Assembly: GCF_004297185.1 (NCBI RefSeq)
Contig: NZ_PGCL01000003.1
Span: 248,001 to 312,000, forward strand
Direction of reading: 5' to 3'
DNA length: 64,000 bases
Origin: Methanofollis fontis
GTDB taxonomy: Archaea > Halobacteriota > Methanomicrobia > Methanomicrobiales > Methanofollaceae
Of this stretch, positions 42,736 to 52,343 are shown one piece after another. The notes under the pieces were generated by a model that saw only the letters and a list, made by a program, of their open reading frames with translations, had not been told where the DNA came from and did not search any database. How positions within the stretch are numbered: the first letter of the stretch is position 1; each line of letters opens with the position of its first letter. The translations under genes and the position numbers were made by a program.

Positions 42736-45363
42736 ATGACCGGGAAGATGACACCCGCCATGCGGCAGTTCTATACGATGAAGGAGAAGCATCCGGACTG
42801 CATCATTTTTTTCCGCATGGGAGACTTTTACGAGACATTCGGTCATGACGCCGAGGTGGTGGCCCGGGACCTCGACATCGTGCTGACCGCCCGGGGCAAG
42901 GACCGGGAGGGGAACCGGATGCCCCTTGCCGGCGTGCCCTACCATGCGGCCGAGACCTATATCTCCCGCCTCGTCTCGAAGGGGCACCGGGTAGCGGTCT
43001 GCGAGCAGATCGAGGACCCGAAGAAGGTGAAGGGGATCGTGAAGCGGGACGTGGTGCGGGTGATCACGCCCGGCACCGTCATCGACGAATCGATGATCGG
43101 ATCGGCGCATGCACGCTACCTGATGGCGCTCTGCCAGGATGGTGGGCGGCGGCGGGTCGGCATGGCATTCCTGGACATCTCCACCGGGGAATTTTTTGTG
43201 GAGGAGCGGGACGCCGACGGGGAGGATATGGGCGTCGTGCTCTCCGAGGTGGAGCGCTACCGCCCGCAGGAGTGCATTGCCGTATCCGTCCCCCCTGCCC
43301 TGGAGCGGCGCCTTTCAGAGGAGGGCGTGGTGGTCACCACCTTCAGGGAGGAGGCGTTTGAGCCTGCACGGGCCCGCACCGCCCTCCTCGAGCATTTCGG
43401 CACCCATTCCCTCGAGGGGTTCGGGTGCGAGGAGGGCATGGACACCGCCGTCCGCGCCGCCGGTGCGGCGCTGATCTATGCCACCGAGACGCAGTTCACC
43501 GCCCTCTCCCATATCACCGGCCTCTCGGTCCGCCTGCCGGCAGAACAGATGGCGCTTGATGCGATCACCCTCAAAAACCTGGAGGTCACGGCGACCATCC
43601 GCGGCGAGGGAAAGGAGGGCACCCTTCTGCATGTGCTCGACCGCACAAAAACGGCGATGGGAAGCCGGACCCTCAGGGACCGCCTCGTCAACCCCCTTCT
43701 CTCGGTCGCCGGGATCAACCGCCGTCTCGATGCCGTCGAATATTTCTGCGGCAACACCGCCGTCCGCACGGGTCTTCGCGATCTCCTTCGCGGATGCGCC
43801 GATATCGAACGGATTGCCGGGCGGATCGCCTACGGCAATGCCACGCCCAGGGACCTGATCAACCTGATGACCTCGCTCGATGCCGTCTCCGGGATCCGCA
43901 CCTTTCTCCCGGACGACGTCCCGCCCGAGATCGCCGACGCCTGTGGCGCCCTCGGCGATTTTTCCGATGTGATCGACCTGATCGGGAGGGCCATCGTCGA
44001 TGAGCCCCCGGCAAACCTCAAGAACGGCGGGGTGATCAGGGGGGGATACAGCCCCGACCTCGACGAACTGCGTGGCCTCTCCGGTTCCGGGCGTTCATGG
44101 ATCGCCGAATTCCAGCAGTCGGAACGGGAGCGGACCGGCATCAAGTCCCTGAAGGTGAAGTACAACCGGGTCTTCGGCTACTCCATCGAGGTGACAAAAC
44201 CCAACCTCCACCTCGTCCCGCCGGAGTACGAGCGGCGGCAGACGACCGCAAACGGCGAACGCTTCACCACGCCCGCCCTGCGGGAGAAGGAGACGATCAT
44301 CACCAATGCCGACGAACGCCTCCTCTCCCTGGAGGCCGAACTCTTTGCCGGACTGATCCAGACCCTTGCCGGATACACCGGCGGCTTCCAGGAGACCGGG
44401 CGGGCCGTCGGCGTGCTCGACGTCCATGCGGCGCTCGCCGGGGTGGCCCTTCACAACGCCTATTCCCGCCCTGAGATCACCGACAACACAAAGACCATCA
44501 TCAGGGACGGGCGCCACCCGGTCGTCGAGGAGATGACGCCCGGCGCCTTCGTCCCGAACGACACCCTCATCGACGGGGGAGGCGACCAGGTGCTGATCAT
44601 CACCGGGGCCAACATGGCCGGAAAATCCACCTACATGCGGGCCGTCGCCCTGATCACCATCATGGCGCAGATCGGGAGTTTCGTGCCCGCCTCCTACGCC
44701 TCGATCGGTCTCGTGGACCGGGTGTTCACGCGGGTCGGCGCCTCCGACGACCTTGCGAGCGGTCGGAGCACCTTCATGGTCGAGATGCAGGAGTGCGCCA
44801 ACATCCTGAACAATGTGACCGACCGGAGTCTTGTCGTCCTGGACGAGATCGGGCGGGGCACGAGCACCATCGACGGGTATGCGATCGCCAGGGCCGTGCT
44901 CGAGTACCTGCACGGGAGCGGGCGGCAGGGGCCCCGCACCCTCTTCGCCACCCACTTCCACCAGCTCATAGAGGTGGAGGGGAGCCTGAAGAGGGTGAGA
45001 AATTTCCATTTCGCCGTCAAGGAGACGGGATCTGAGGTGATATTCCTCAGGAAGATCATCCCCGGCGCCACCGACAAGAGTTATGGCGTCCATGTCGCCC
45101 GTCTTGCCGGCGTGCCGGCGAAGGTGACGAAGCGTGCCGAAGGGATCATCCGTGATATCGGGAACGGCGCCGCCTCCTCGGGCAAGGGGGGGCCGAAATA
45201 CACGCAGATGCTCCTGATATCCGACAATCCGGCGCCCCCGGTGCACAATCCGGCGGTCGAGGCATTGCGCCGGATCGATCCCGACACCCTGAGCCCGCGC
45301 CAGGCGCTCGAGAAGATCTATGAACTGCGCAAACTCGCCGGAAACGAGGAGGGATCAGAATGA
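42736..45363 (+). CDS. mutS: DNA mismatch repair protein MutS (MutS1 type)
   Basis: Recognises base mismatches and small loops. The 875 residues include the N-terminal mismatch-reading GDFYETF (Phe-x-Glu) motif near residue 30, connector and lever domains, and the ATPase with Walker A TGANMAGKSTYMRA (about 625-638), GASDDLASGRSTFMVEM, LVVLDEIGRGTSTIDG and TLFATHFHQL. The Phe-x-Glu motif marks the true MutS1 type. A functional MutS-MutL pair is rare in archaea and in Methanomicrobiales is thought to come from bacteria. The stop overlaps the mutL start (ATGA). Confidence 0.97.
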   Translation: MTGKMTPAMRQFYTMKEKHPDCIIFFRMGDFYETFGHDAEVVARDLDIVLTARGKDREGNRMPLAGVPYHAAETYISRLVSKGHRVAVCEQIEDPKKVKGIVKRDVVRVITPGTVIDESMIGSAHARYLMALCQDGGRRRVGMAFLDISTGEFFVEERDADGEDMGVVLSEVERYRPQECIAVSVPPALERRLSEEGVVVTTFREEAFEPARARTALLEHFGTHSLEGFGCEEGMDTAVRAAGAALIYATETQFTALSHITGLSVRLPAEQMALDAITLKNLEVTATIRGEGKEGTLLHVLDRTKTAMGSRTLRDRLVNPLLSVAGINRRLDAVEYFCGNTAVRTGLRDLLRGCADIERIAGRIAYGNATPRDLINLMTSLDAVSGIRTFLPDDVPPEIADACGALGDFSDVIDLIGRAIVDEPPANLKNGGVIRGGYSPDLDELRGLSGSGRSWIAEFQQSERERTGIKSLKVKYNRVFGYSIEVTKPNLHLVPPEYERRQTTANGERFTTPALREKETIITNADERLLSLEAELFAGLIQTLAGYTGGFQETGRAVGVLDVHAALAGVALHNAYSRPEITDNTKTIIRDGRHPVVEEMTPGAFVPNDTLIDGGGDQVLIITGANMAGKSTYMRAVALITIMAQIGSFVPASYASIGLVDRVFTRVGASDDLASGRSTFMVEMQECANILNNVTDRSLVVLDEIGRGTSTIDGYAIARAVLEYLHGSGRQGPRTLFATHFHQLIEVEGSLKRVRNFHFAVKETGSEVIFLRKIIPGATDKSYGVHVARLAGVPAKVTKRAEGIIRDIGNGAASSGKGGPKYTQMLLISDNPAPPVHNPAVEALRRIDPDTLSPRQALEKIYELRKLAGNEEGSE

Positions 45364-47120
45364 ACGGGGACGACGGGGCCATCCACGTGCTGGACACCCG
45401 GACGATCAACCAGATCGCCGCCGGTGAGGTGGTCGAACGACCGGCATCGGTGGTCAAGGAACTCGTCGAGAACGCCATCGACGCCGGGGCGCACCTGATC
45501 CGGGTGGAGGTGAACAGCGACCGCCGGCACATCACCGGCATCAGGGTGACCGACGACGGTATCGGCATGGGAAGGGGGGATGCCGTCCTCGCCTTTAAGG
45601 AGCATGCGACCAGCAAGATCCGGGCGATCGACGACCTCGACAGCGTCCTCAGCCTCGGTTTCCGCGGCGAGGCATTGCCGAGCATCGCATCGGTCGCCGA
45701 GGTCGCCCTGGTCACGCGGCCGCGGGGCGGAGACGTCATCGCCGGGACGCGGGTGAGGATCCGGGGCGGTGCGGCGCCCGAGGTCTCAGAGACCGGTGCA
45801 CCTGAGGGCACGAGCGTGGAGGTGCACGACCTCTTCTATAACACCCCGGCCCGAAGTAAGTTCCTGAAGTCCCTGCACACCGAACTTGCCCATATCAGCG
45901 GCGTGATCGAACGCACCGCTCTTTCCCGGCCGGATATCGCATTCCGCCTCATCCATAACGGTCGAGAACGGATCGCAACCCATCCCGCAACCGACCTGAA
46001 GGAGACGGTCACCGAACTCTTCGGGGCGTCAACGGCCGAAAAACTTGTCCCGGTCTCGGCGTCCTCACCGGCCGTTCGGATCGGCGGCTACGTCTCCGGC
46101 CCGGCCCTCTCGCGTGCCGACCCCTACCAGATCTTCCTCTCGGTCAACGGGCGTCCGATCTCGTCCTTCCCGATCGTGCGGGCGATCCGCGACGGTTACG
46201 GCACCCTCCTCCCGAAAGACCGTTTCCCGGTCGCATTTCTCCACCTGCAGATCGACGGCGGCCGCATCGACGTCAACGTCCACCCCACAAAAAAGCAGGT
46301 CCGGTTCAGCAACGAGGCCGAGATCTGTGATATTGTGCGGGAGGGGGTGCAAACGGCCCTGAACAATGGCGGGCAGAGCGGAGCGGCGCCCTTCCATGGC
46401 GGACCTGCGACCACGGCGATCTCCCACTTCATAGAGAAAAAGCGGGAGATCCCCGGTTTCCGGGAACCAGCCGCCCCGTTCGTGCTCAACGACCGGCGAC
46501 TCAGGCAGAGCGAACTCCCCCTCGCCGGTGCAGAGCGCAACCGTCTTCCCGAGATCACCGTGATCGGACAGGTCGACCGGACCTATATCATCGGGGAGGC
46601 CGAAAACCGCTCCCTGGTGATCATCGACCAGCACGCCGCCCACGAGCGGATTGTGTATGAGCAGGTGAGCGAGCGCGACAGCGGGGGAGGGCGGTCGCAG
46701 GAACTGATCATCCCGGTGCTCATCACCGTCTCCCCGCAGGAGGACGAACTGATGCGCGAGGCCCTCCCGGCGCTGTCCGACGAAGGATTCGCGGTCGAGG
46801 AGTTCGGGCCCGTCACCTATGCCGTCAACGCCATCCCGGTCATCCTCGGAAAACTCGAGGAGGCCGAGGTGATCCGTGACCTGGTCTCGGCGCTCGTGCG
46901 GGAGGGACCGGCCGACCCGGTCGGGAAGAGGGAGGAGATCCGGCGGAGGGTCGCCTGCAGGGCGGCGATCAAGGCCGGCGAAGACCTCTCGATGGAACAG
47001 ATGCGCCGCCTCATACAGCAGCTCTCCTATACAAAACAGCCCTATACCTGCCCGCACGGCAGACCGACGATCATCACCTATTCAACCGACGAACTGGCCG
47101 GAATGTTCAGGCGCACCTGA
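45360..47120 (+). CDS. mutL: DNA mismatch repair protein MutL with endonuclease motif
   Basis: A 586-residue GHKL ATPase that follows MutS. The N-terminal motifs are IAAGEVVERPASVVKELVENAIDAGA, DDGIGM, TSKI and GFRGEALPSI. The C-terminal half has DQHAAHERIVYE (about 422-433), which fits DQHA-x2-E-x4-E, and also ACRAAIKAG and CPHGRPT (about 563). These mark the nicking form of MutL, as in bacteria that lack MutH. Translation is coupled to mutS by the ATGA overlap. Confidence 0.97.
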   Translation: MNGDDGAIHVLDTRTINQIAAGEVVERPASVVKELVENAIDAGAHLIRVEVNSDRRHITGIRVTDDGIGMGRGDAVLAFKEHATSKIRAIDDLDSVLSLGFRGEALPSIASVAEVALVTRPRGGDVIAGTRVRIRGGAAPEVSETGAPEGTSVEVHDLFYNTPARSKFLKSLHTELAHISGVIERTALSRPDIAFRLIHNGRERIATHPATDLKETVTELFGASTAEKLVPVSASSPAVRIGGYVSGPALSRADPYQIFLSVNGRPISSFPIVRAIRDGYGTLLPKDRFPVAFLHLQIDGGRIDVNVHPTKKQVRFSNEAEICDIVREGVQTALNNGGQSGAAPFHGGPATTAISHFIEKKREIPGFREPAAPFVLNDRRLRQSELPLAGAERNRLPEITVIGQVDRTYIIGEAENRSLVIIDQHAAHERIVYEQVSERDSGGGRSQELIIPVLITVSPQEDELMREALPALSDEGFAVEEFGPVTYAVNAIPVILGKLEEAEVIRDLVSALVREGPADPVGKREEIRRRVACRAAIKAGEDLSMEQMRRLIQQLSYTKQPYTCPHGRPTIITYSTDELAGMFRRT

Positions 47121-47130
47121 AATAAAGAGA

Positions 47131-48084
47131 TCAGGAGAGGGTGAGGGTGCCGGCGATCCTGAGCGCTCCCCCCTCCAGGTAGGTGACCACCGCCGTCGTG
47201 CCCGGCAGGTAGACCAGGTCCTTCTCCATCTCGATGGTGAGCGTGCTCCCCTCCACCGAGAGGACGCGGGAGGGCTGGTACTGCATCCAGTATCCGATAT
47301 GGAGCACCATCCCTTCGGTGATCGGGGCCTTCCAGAAGGGCACCAGGTCGAGTCTGCCCGTGATCGCCGTTCCGCTGGCGATGGCCGGGTCGTTGGTGAG
47401 CACATATCCCCGGTCGAGGTCCTCGTAATCCACGTTTTTCAGGGCGAGTCCGACGCGGTCGCCGGCATATGCATCGTCCACATCGTCGTCGTGCTTCTGG
47501 ATGGAGCGCACCAGGGCCGTCTTCCCGATCGGCTGGATCGTCAGCGAATCATGTTTCTTCAGGCGACCCGCGGCCACCGATCCCAGGATCACCGTTCCGA
47601 TGCCGCGGACATTGAAGAAGTGGTCGATCGGGACGATGCAGGTCTTCCCGTCGGCAGGGGGGGCCTGGTCCATCTGCTCCACAGCCCCGAGCAGTTCCTC
47701 CCTGAGGGCGATTGCGTCGTCCTCGATAAAGGCGTAGCCTTCGAGGGCGGTGCCCTTCAGCAGCGGTTTCACCTGATCCGGGCTCAGGTAATTCCGCAGC
47801 ACCAGATAGCCCTTCGTGATGCCGGCTGCCCCGAGCATCAGGAGGCATTCGCCGAATGCGGCGTTCAGTTCATCCACTACGACAATTGCAGCGTCAGCGA
47901 GCGACACCGAAAAGAACAGGGGTGCAAGGCGCTCGGGATACCGCGTGGGTTCGATGATCGTCACCGTATTGTGCCCTTTTTTCAGGTTATAGAAGGTGAT
48001 ATCGGTGCTCGTCCCTTTCTTGCCAAGGTCCTTTGCATACCCTGCGGGGCCGATTACCGCCACAGTGAGGTTTGCCATGATCAT
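47131..48084 (-). CDS. elongation factor Tu-like protein with degenerate GTPase domain
   Basis: A 317-residue protein related to EF-Tu/SelB-type factors. The C-terminal two thirds show domain 2 (HFFNVRGIGTVILGSVAAGRLKKHDSL) and domain 3-like strands. The N-terminal domain keeps the fold (VAVIGPAGYAKDLGKKGTSTDI) but lacks the GxxxxGK[ST] P-loop, the DxxG switch, and an NKxD motif, so GTP binding is unlikely. Similar proteins occur in methanogens as apparent pseudo-factors. It could bind a tRNA or ribosome without GTP hydrolysis (inference). ATG 48078 is an alternative start. Confidence 0.78.
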   Translation of the reverse strand: MIMANLTVAVIGPAGYAKDLGKKGTSTDITFYNLKKGHNTVTIIEPTRYPERLAPLFFSVSLADAAIVVVDELNAAFGECLLMLGAAGITKGYLVLRNYLSPDQVKPLLKGTALEGYAFIEDDAIALREELLGAVEQMDQAPPADGKTCIVPIDHFFNVRGIGTVILGSVAAGRLKKHDSLTIQPIGKTALVRSIQKHDDDVDDAYAGDRVGLALKNVDYEDLDRGYVLTNDPAIASGTAITGRLDLVPFWKAPITEGMVLHIGYWMQYQPSRVLSVEGSTLTIEMEKDLVYLPGTTAVVTYLEGGALRIAGTLTLS

Positions 48085-48185
48085 CAGTTGTCCGGCAGCG
48101 GGATAATGGTTCGGGGAGAAGCGGAAATCCGGGCGCTCTGCGATAGGTGTTTATAGCCGGAAACCTGAAATCCTGCTGTGATGCG

Positions 48186-50243
48186 ATGATGTCCCGGCGG
48201 CTTTCCGAGGCGGAGGGGTATGCTCTTCTGGAAAAATATGGGATACGTGTCCCGAAATACAAAATAGCCGGAGATCGTGGGGAAGCAGGACAGATAGCAA
48301 CAGAAATCGGGTTTCCGGTGGTGATGAAGATCGTATCCACCGACATCATCCACAAGTCGGACGCCGGCGGGGTGCGGACCGGGATCGCCGACATCAGAGA
48401 GGCCGAAGAGGCGTACGACGCCATCGTCGCCTCGGTCCGCTCCGCCCATCCGGGGGCGGCGGTCGAGGGCGTGATCGTCGAGGAGCACCTCCCGCCCGGA
48501 CGGGAGTTCATCGTCGGCGGCACCACCGATCCCGCATTCGGTCGGGTGCTCGCATTCGGGAGCGGGGGCGTGCTCGTGGAGCTGCTCGACGACACCATTT
48601 TCACGGTGCTGCCCGCCGATGAGGAGGAGATCAGGGGGATGGTCAGGCGGATCCGGGGGTATCCGCTCATCCGCGGCTACCGCAATCTGCCGCCCCTCGA
48701 CGAGGAGGCGCTCATCCAAACCCTCCGTGCCGCCGCCGCCCTGTTTGAGAATGAGGAAATCTCCGAATTCGACATCAACCCCCTCATCCTCTATCCAGAC
48801 GGTCTCTGCGCCGTCGACGCCCGGTTCGTGGCGGCCCGGCCGCAGCAGCCGCGTCCGCCTGAGCGCCCACCCTTCCGCTTCCCCGAGATTACCTCCGTCG
48901 CCGTCATCGGTGCATCCGCCGATCCGACGAAGGTCGGATACTCCGTCCTCCGCAACCTCCTCTCGTTCAACGGTGCGGTCTATCCGGTGAACCCGAAGCG
49001 GGGGAGGATCCTGGGGCTGCAGGCATACCCCTCGGTCCTCTCCATTGGCAGTGCAATCGACTGCGCCGTCATCGCCGTCCCCGCTCCAATCGTTCCGGCC
49101 GTCCTTGAGGAATGCGGTCGGGCGGGGATCGGTTTTGCCGTCATCGTCTCGGCTGGTTTCCGGGAGAGCGGCGCCGACGGGGAAAAACTGGAGGCGGAGG
49201 TGCTGGAGGTCGCACACCGTCACGGGATCCGCATCCTGGGCCCGAACTGTCTGGGCATCATGCTCCCCGGGCACCGCATCAACGCCACCTTCGACACGAT
49301 CACGCCCCTGAAGGGCCATATCGGATTTCTCTCCCAGAGCGGTGCGGTGATCACCACGGCCGTTGACTGGGCGGCCGGCACCGGGATCGGTTTTTCGGCC
49401 GTGGTGAGTGTCGGCAACAGCAGCGATCTCGGTTTTGCCGACCTGCTCCCTGCCGTGGCGGATGTGCCGGGAACACGGGCGGTGATCCTCTACATCGAGG
49501 AGATCCGGGACGGCGAACGTTTTCTGGCGGCGGCACGGGAGATCGGGTGGCGGGTGCCGGTGATCGCCGTCAAGTCCGGGGTATCAGAACGGGGCAAACA
49601 GGCGGCGGCCTCGCACACCGGGTCTCTTGCAGGCTCTGCCGCCATATATGCGGCCGCATTCGAGGGGGCCGGGATCATCGGGGCCGGGTCCATGGAGGAG
49701 GCCTTCCAGATCGGCGAACTCCTGGCATCCGAGGGGTATCCGGCAGGAGAACGGGCTGTGGTGGTCTCCGGCGCCGGCGGCTACGCCGTCCTCGCATCCG
49801 ATTACGCCGAAAAATATGGTGTCTCGCTGATCCCACTCCCTGAGGGGATGCGTGCCGACCTCGACCTGGTGCTGCCGCCCATCTGGAACCATGCCAATCC
49901 GATGGACATCATCGGCGACGGCGGGGCGGGGCGGTATGCACGCGTCTTCGACATCCTGATCGACCGTCAGGACGAATGGGACGTGGCCTTCGTGGTCACC
50001 GTCCCCTCCGCCCTCCTCAATCCCGTGGAACTCGCCCATGAGATCGTGAGGTTCTCCGGAAAGACCGGAAAGATGATCGTCTCCTGCATGCTCGGCGGCG
50101 AGAGCATGGCGGCGGCGGTGAAGATCCTGAAGGCACGCGCCATCCCGAACTTCCCGGAGATCGAGGACGCCTTCAGGGCGGTGGGGCACGCACTGGCGGC
50201 GAAAGAGCACCGGCACTCAGGGGCGGGGGATGAGGGCCGATGA
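48186..50243 (+). CDS. ADP-forming acyl-CoA synthetase (acetate-CoA ligase), fused beta-alpha
   Basis: Makes ATP from acyl-CoA plus ADP and phosphate or works in reverse. In the 685 residues the ATP-grasp (beta) part comes first (SEAEGYALLEKYGIRVP, GFPVVMKIVSTDIIHKSDAGGV, FDINPLILYPDG), then the CoA-binding part (SVAVIGASADPTKVGYSVL, GPNCLGIM) and the ligase part with the phosphorylated His in ASHTGSLAGS (about residue 477). The order beta then alpha differs from the alpha-then-beta fusion seen in several other archaea. ATG 48186 agrees with a GTTTATAGCC box about 30 bases upstream. Confidence 0.9.
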   Translation: MMSRRLSEAEGYALLEKYGIRVPKYKIAGDRGEAGQIATEIGFPVVMKIVSTDIIHKSDAGGVRTGIADIREAEEAYDAIVASVRSAHPGAAVEGVIVEEHLPPGREFIVGGTTDPAFGRVLAFGSGGVLVELLDDTIFTVLPADEEEIRGMVRRIRGYPLIRGYRNLPPLDEEALIQTLRAAAALFENEEISEFDINPLILYPDGLCAVDARFVAARPQQPRPPERPPFRFPEITSVAVIGASADPTKVGYSVLRNLLSFNGAVYPVNPKRGRILGLQAYPSVLSIGSAIDCAVIAVPAPIVPAVLEECGRAGIGFAVIVSAGFRESGADGEKLEAEVLEVAHRHGIRILGPNCLGIMLPGHRINATFDTITPLKGHIGFLSQSGAVITTAVDWAAGTGIGFSAVVSVGNSSDLGFADLLPAVADVPGTRAVILYIEEIRDGERFLAAAREIGWRVPVIAVKSGVSERGKQAAASHTGSLAGSAAIYAAAFEGAGIIGAGSMEEAFQIGELLASEGYPAGERAVVVSGAGGYAVLASDYAEKYGVSLIPLPEGMRADLDLVLPPIWNHANPMDIIGDGGAGRYARVFDILIDRQDEWDVAFVVTVPSALLNPVELAHEIVRFSGKTGKMIVSCMLGGESMAAAVKILKARAIPNFPEIEDAFRAVGHALAAKEHRHSGAGDEGR

Positions 50244-51301
50244 ACCGGCATTTTTCACGGCGATCCGATAAGGCCGGGATGCCACCCGGTTCCCTGGTGT
50301 ATGTCGGCGACGTCACCGCCGAACGGACCGTCGTCGACCTCATCGACTACACCTGGGAGAGCGTGGAAGAGCGGACGATATCTGATCCGACCGCCCTTGA
50401 GGAATACCGGGACCGGGACTCGATCACCTGGATCAATGTGACCGGGCTGCACGAGACCGCGGTCATCGAACGGATCGGCGGCATCTTCGGCATCCACCCC
50501 CTGGTGCTCGAAGACATCCTGAACACCGAGCAGCGCCCGAAACTCGAGGACTATGACGAAACGATCTTTGCCATCCTGCGGATGGTCAGATATGACGGGG
50601 CGGGGGACCTGGTGGATGAGCAGGTGAGTCTGGTGCTCGGGGAGAACTATGTGCTCTCTTTTCAGGAGCAGCCCGGCGACCTCTTCGACCCGGTGAGGGA
50701 GCGGATCCGGCAGCCGAAATGGCGGGCACGCAGACTGAACGCCGATTACCTCGCCTACGCCCTGATCGATGCCCTGGTCGACGGCTATTTTGTGGTGATC
50801 GAGGCCTTCGGCGAGCGGATCGAGGAGATCGACGACCGTATCCTGGACGAAAGCGATCCACAGGTGCTCGGGCTGATCCGCTCCATCAGGCGCGACCTCA
50901 TCGCCCTGCGCAAGCATGCGTGGCCGATGCGGGAGATGGCCTCGGCCCTCGAGCGCTCCGAACACTCCCTGATCCAGCCGCAGACCCGCCTCTATCTCCG
51001 CGACGTCTACGACCACACCGTCCAGGTGATCGACACCCTGGAGACCTACCGCGATATGGCCGCCGGGATGCTGGACATCTACCTCTCCTCCACGAGCAAC
51101 CGGATGAACGAGGTGATGAAGGTGCTCACGATCATCGCCACCATCTTCATCCCGCTCAGTTTTATTGCGGGCGTCTTCGGCATGAACTTCCGGCATATGC
51201 CCGAACTCGAATGGGGCTACGGCTACTACGGTTCCCTGCTCCTGATGGCGGCGGTCGCCGCCGGCATGCTCGTCTATTTCAGGCGGAGGGGATGGCTCTG
51301 A
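50240..51301 (+). CDS. corA: CorA-type magnesium/cobalt transporter
   Basis: A 353-residue ion channel: cytoplasmic funnel (ITWINVTGLHETAVIERIG, LEDILNTEQRPKLEDYDET), two C-terminal membrane helices and the GMNFRHMPE signature that forms the selectivity mouth. No extra domains. The start overlaps the acyl-CoA synthetase stop (ATGA), a pairing that probably reflects transcription convenience rather than function (inference). Confidence 0.95.
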   Translation: MNRHFSRRSDKAGMPPGSLVYVGDVTAERTVVDLIDYTWESVEERTISDPTALEEYRDRDSITWINVTGLHETAVIERIGGIFGIHPLVLEDILNTEQRPKLEDYDETIFAILRMVRYDGAGDLVDEQVSLVLGENYVLSFQEQPGDLFDPVRERIRQPKWRARRLNADYLAYALIDALVDGYFVVIEAFGERIEEIDDRILDESDPQVLGLIRSIRRDLIALRKHAWPMREMASALERSEHSLIQPQTRLYLRDVYDHTVQVIDTLETYRDMAAGMLDIYLSSTSNRMNEVMKVLTIIATIFIPLSFIAGVFGMNFRHMPELEWGYGYYGSLLLMAAVAAGMLVYFRRRGWL

Positions 51302-51323
51302 GAGAGGAGAAGGAGAGAGAGCG

Positions 51324-52304
51324 ATGAAGAAAGTACTGATCAATGCGCGGAAGGACGATTACGAACGGCTTGCGCCGGTGCTCGAAGAGGTCTATCATGT
51401 GGTCGTCCACGAGGACACGATCTACCAGATCAAACTCTTCCTCCCTGACAATGACCTGGACCCCTTTATCGATCAGATCCGTTCGGTGATCGACCTCCGC
51501 TACCGGGACAACCTCATCGAGGTCTCCTCCCCTGACTTCGTGATCTCCCCCTACCTCAAACGCGTCGAACAGAAGACCGAAACACCGGAAAAAACACCGA
51601 TAGAAGAGCTTCTGGACAGCACAAAGCCCTACCAGCGCCTGGACACCGGTAAGATCATCCTGACCTCGATTGCCGGGATCATCGCCCTGACGGGGCTGTT
51701 TCTGAACAATGTGGCGATCATCATCGGGGCGATGCTCCTCTCCCCCATCCTGGGACCGATCTACGGTTTTGCGATCAATATCGCCATCGGGAAGGTAAAA
51801 GAGGCCATACAGAGCATTGGAGTGCTCGCAACACTGCTGTTCTGCGTATTCCTCCTCTCGGCACTCAGCACCTTCCTGTTCAGCCTGTTTGCAGACCTTG
51901 TGATCACACCGGAGATCCTCTCACGCACGGTGGTCAGCCCGATCTACATCATCATGGCGATCCTCCTGGGGTTTGCATCGGTGCTCGCCCTGGCCCGCGG
52001 GATGTCTGACCTCATCGCCGGCGTCGCCATCGCCGCCGCCCTCCTTCCCCCGACGGCCGTGATGGGCATCGCCCTTGTCATGATGCAGGAGTTCCTCCTC
52101 CCCTCGACGGTGCTGGTGCTGGAGAACGTCATCGGCATGGTGGCCGGAGCGCTGATCGCCACCCTCACCCTTCAGATCGGGCCCAGGGAGTACTATGAGC
52201 AGGTGGCGGCCCGGCGCTTCATCATCAGGACGGCGCTGCTCGTGATCGTGCTCATCGCCATCCTGCTCGTGCTCAGCATATTCCTTGCCGTTCCGGCGGG
52301 ATAG
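51324..52304 (+). CDS. TIGR00341/DUF389 family membrane protein
   Basis: A 326-residue integral membrane protein with a soluble N-terminal domain (about 1-85; YHVVVHEDTIYQIKLFLPD) and about six helices. Family motifs are NNVAIIIGAMLLSPILGPIYG, LARGMSDLIAGVAIAAALLPPTAVMGIAL and ENVIGMVAGALIATL. Function unknown. ATG 51324 has a GGAGAAGGAGAGAGAGCG ribosome binding region, 22 bp after corA. Confidence 0.93.
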   Translation: MKKVLINARKDDYERLAPVLEEVYHVVVHEDTIYQIKLFLPDNDLDPFIDQIRSVIDLRYRDNLIEVSSPDFVISPYLKRVEQKTETPEKTPIEELLDSTKPYQRLDTGKIILTSIAGIIALTGLFLNNVAIIIGAMLLSPILGPIYGFAINIAIGKVKEAIQSIGVLATLLFCVFLLSALSTFLFSLFADLVITPEILSRTVVSPIYIIMAILLGFASVLALARGMSDLIAGVAIAAALLPPTAVMGIALVMMQEFLLPSTVLVLENVIGMVAGALIATLTLQIGPREYYEQVAARRFIIRTALLVIVLIAILLVLSIFLAVPAG

Positions 52305-52343
52305 TTGTCAGAGACCTGAGTTCAAAAAAGGGAGGGCAAAGCC

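Noticed and set aside
42500-42739. 79-residue plus-strand frame with a G-rich upstream stretch before mutS
   Set aside because: It covers the mutS promoter box and overlaps the mutS start; sequence without structure. A real small gene is possible but unsupported.
44095-45246. 383-residue minus-strand open frame inside mutS
   Set aside because: Antisense shadow of the MutS ATPase region, rich in His, Asp and Gly without domain motifs.
46065-47057. 330-residue minus-strand open frame inside mutL
   Set aside because: Antisense shadow of MutL; no ribosome binding site and no recognisable fold.
46876-48156. 426-residue plus-strand open frame
   Set aside because: Spans the end of mutL in another frame and the reverse of the elongation-factor-like gene; composition not protein-like.
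48084-49319. 411-residue minus-strand open frame
   Set aside because: Antisense to the ATP-grasp and CoA-binding region of the acyl-CoA synthetase.
50255-51343. 362-residue minus-strand open frame
   Set aside because: Antisense to CorA, whose GMN motif and membrane helices are unambiguous.
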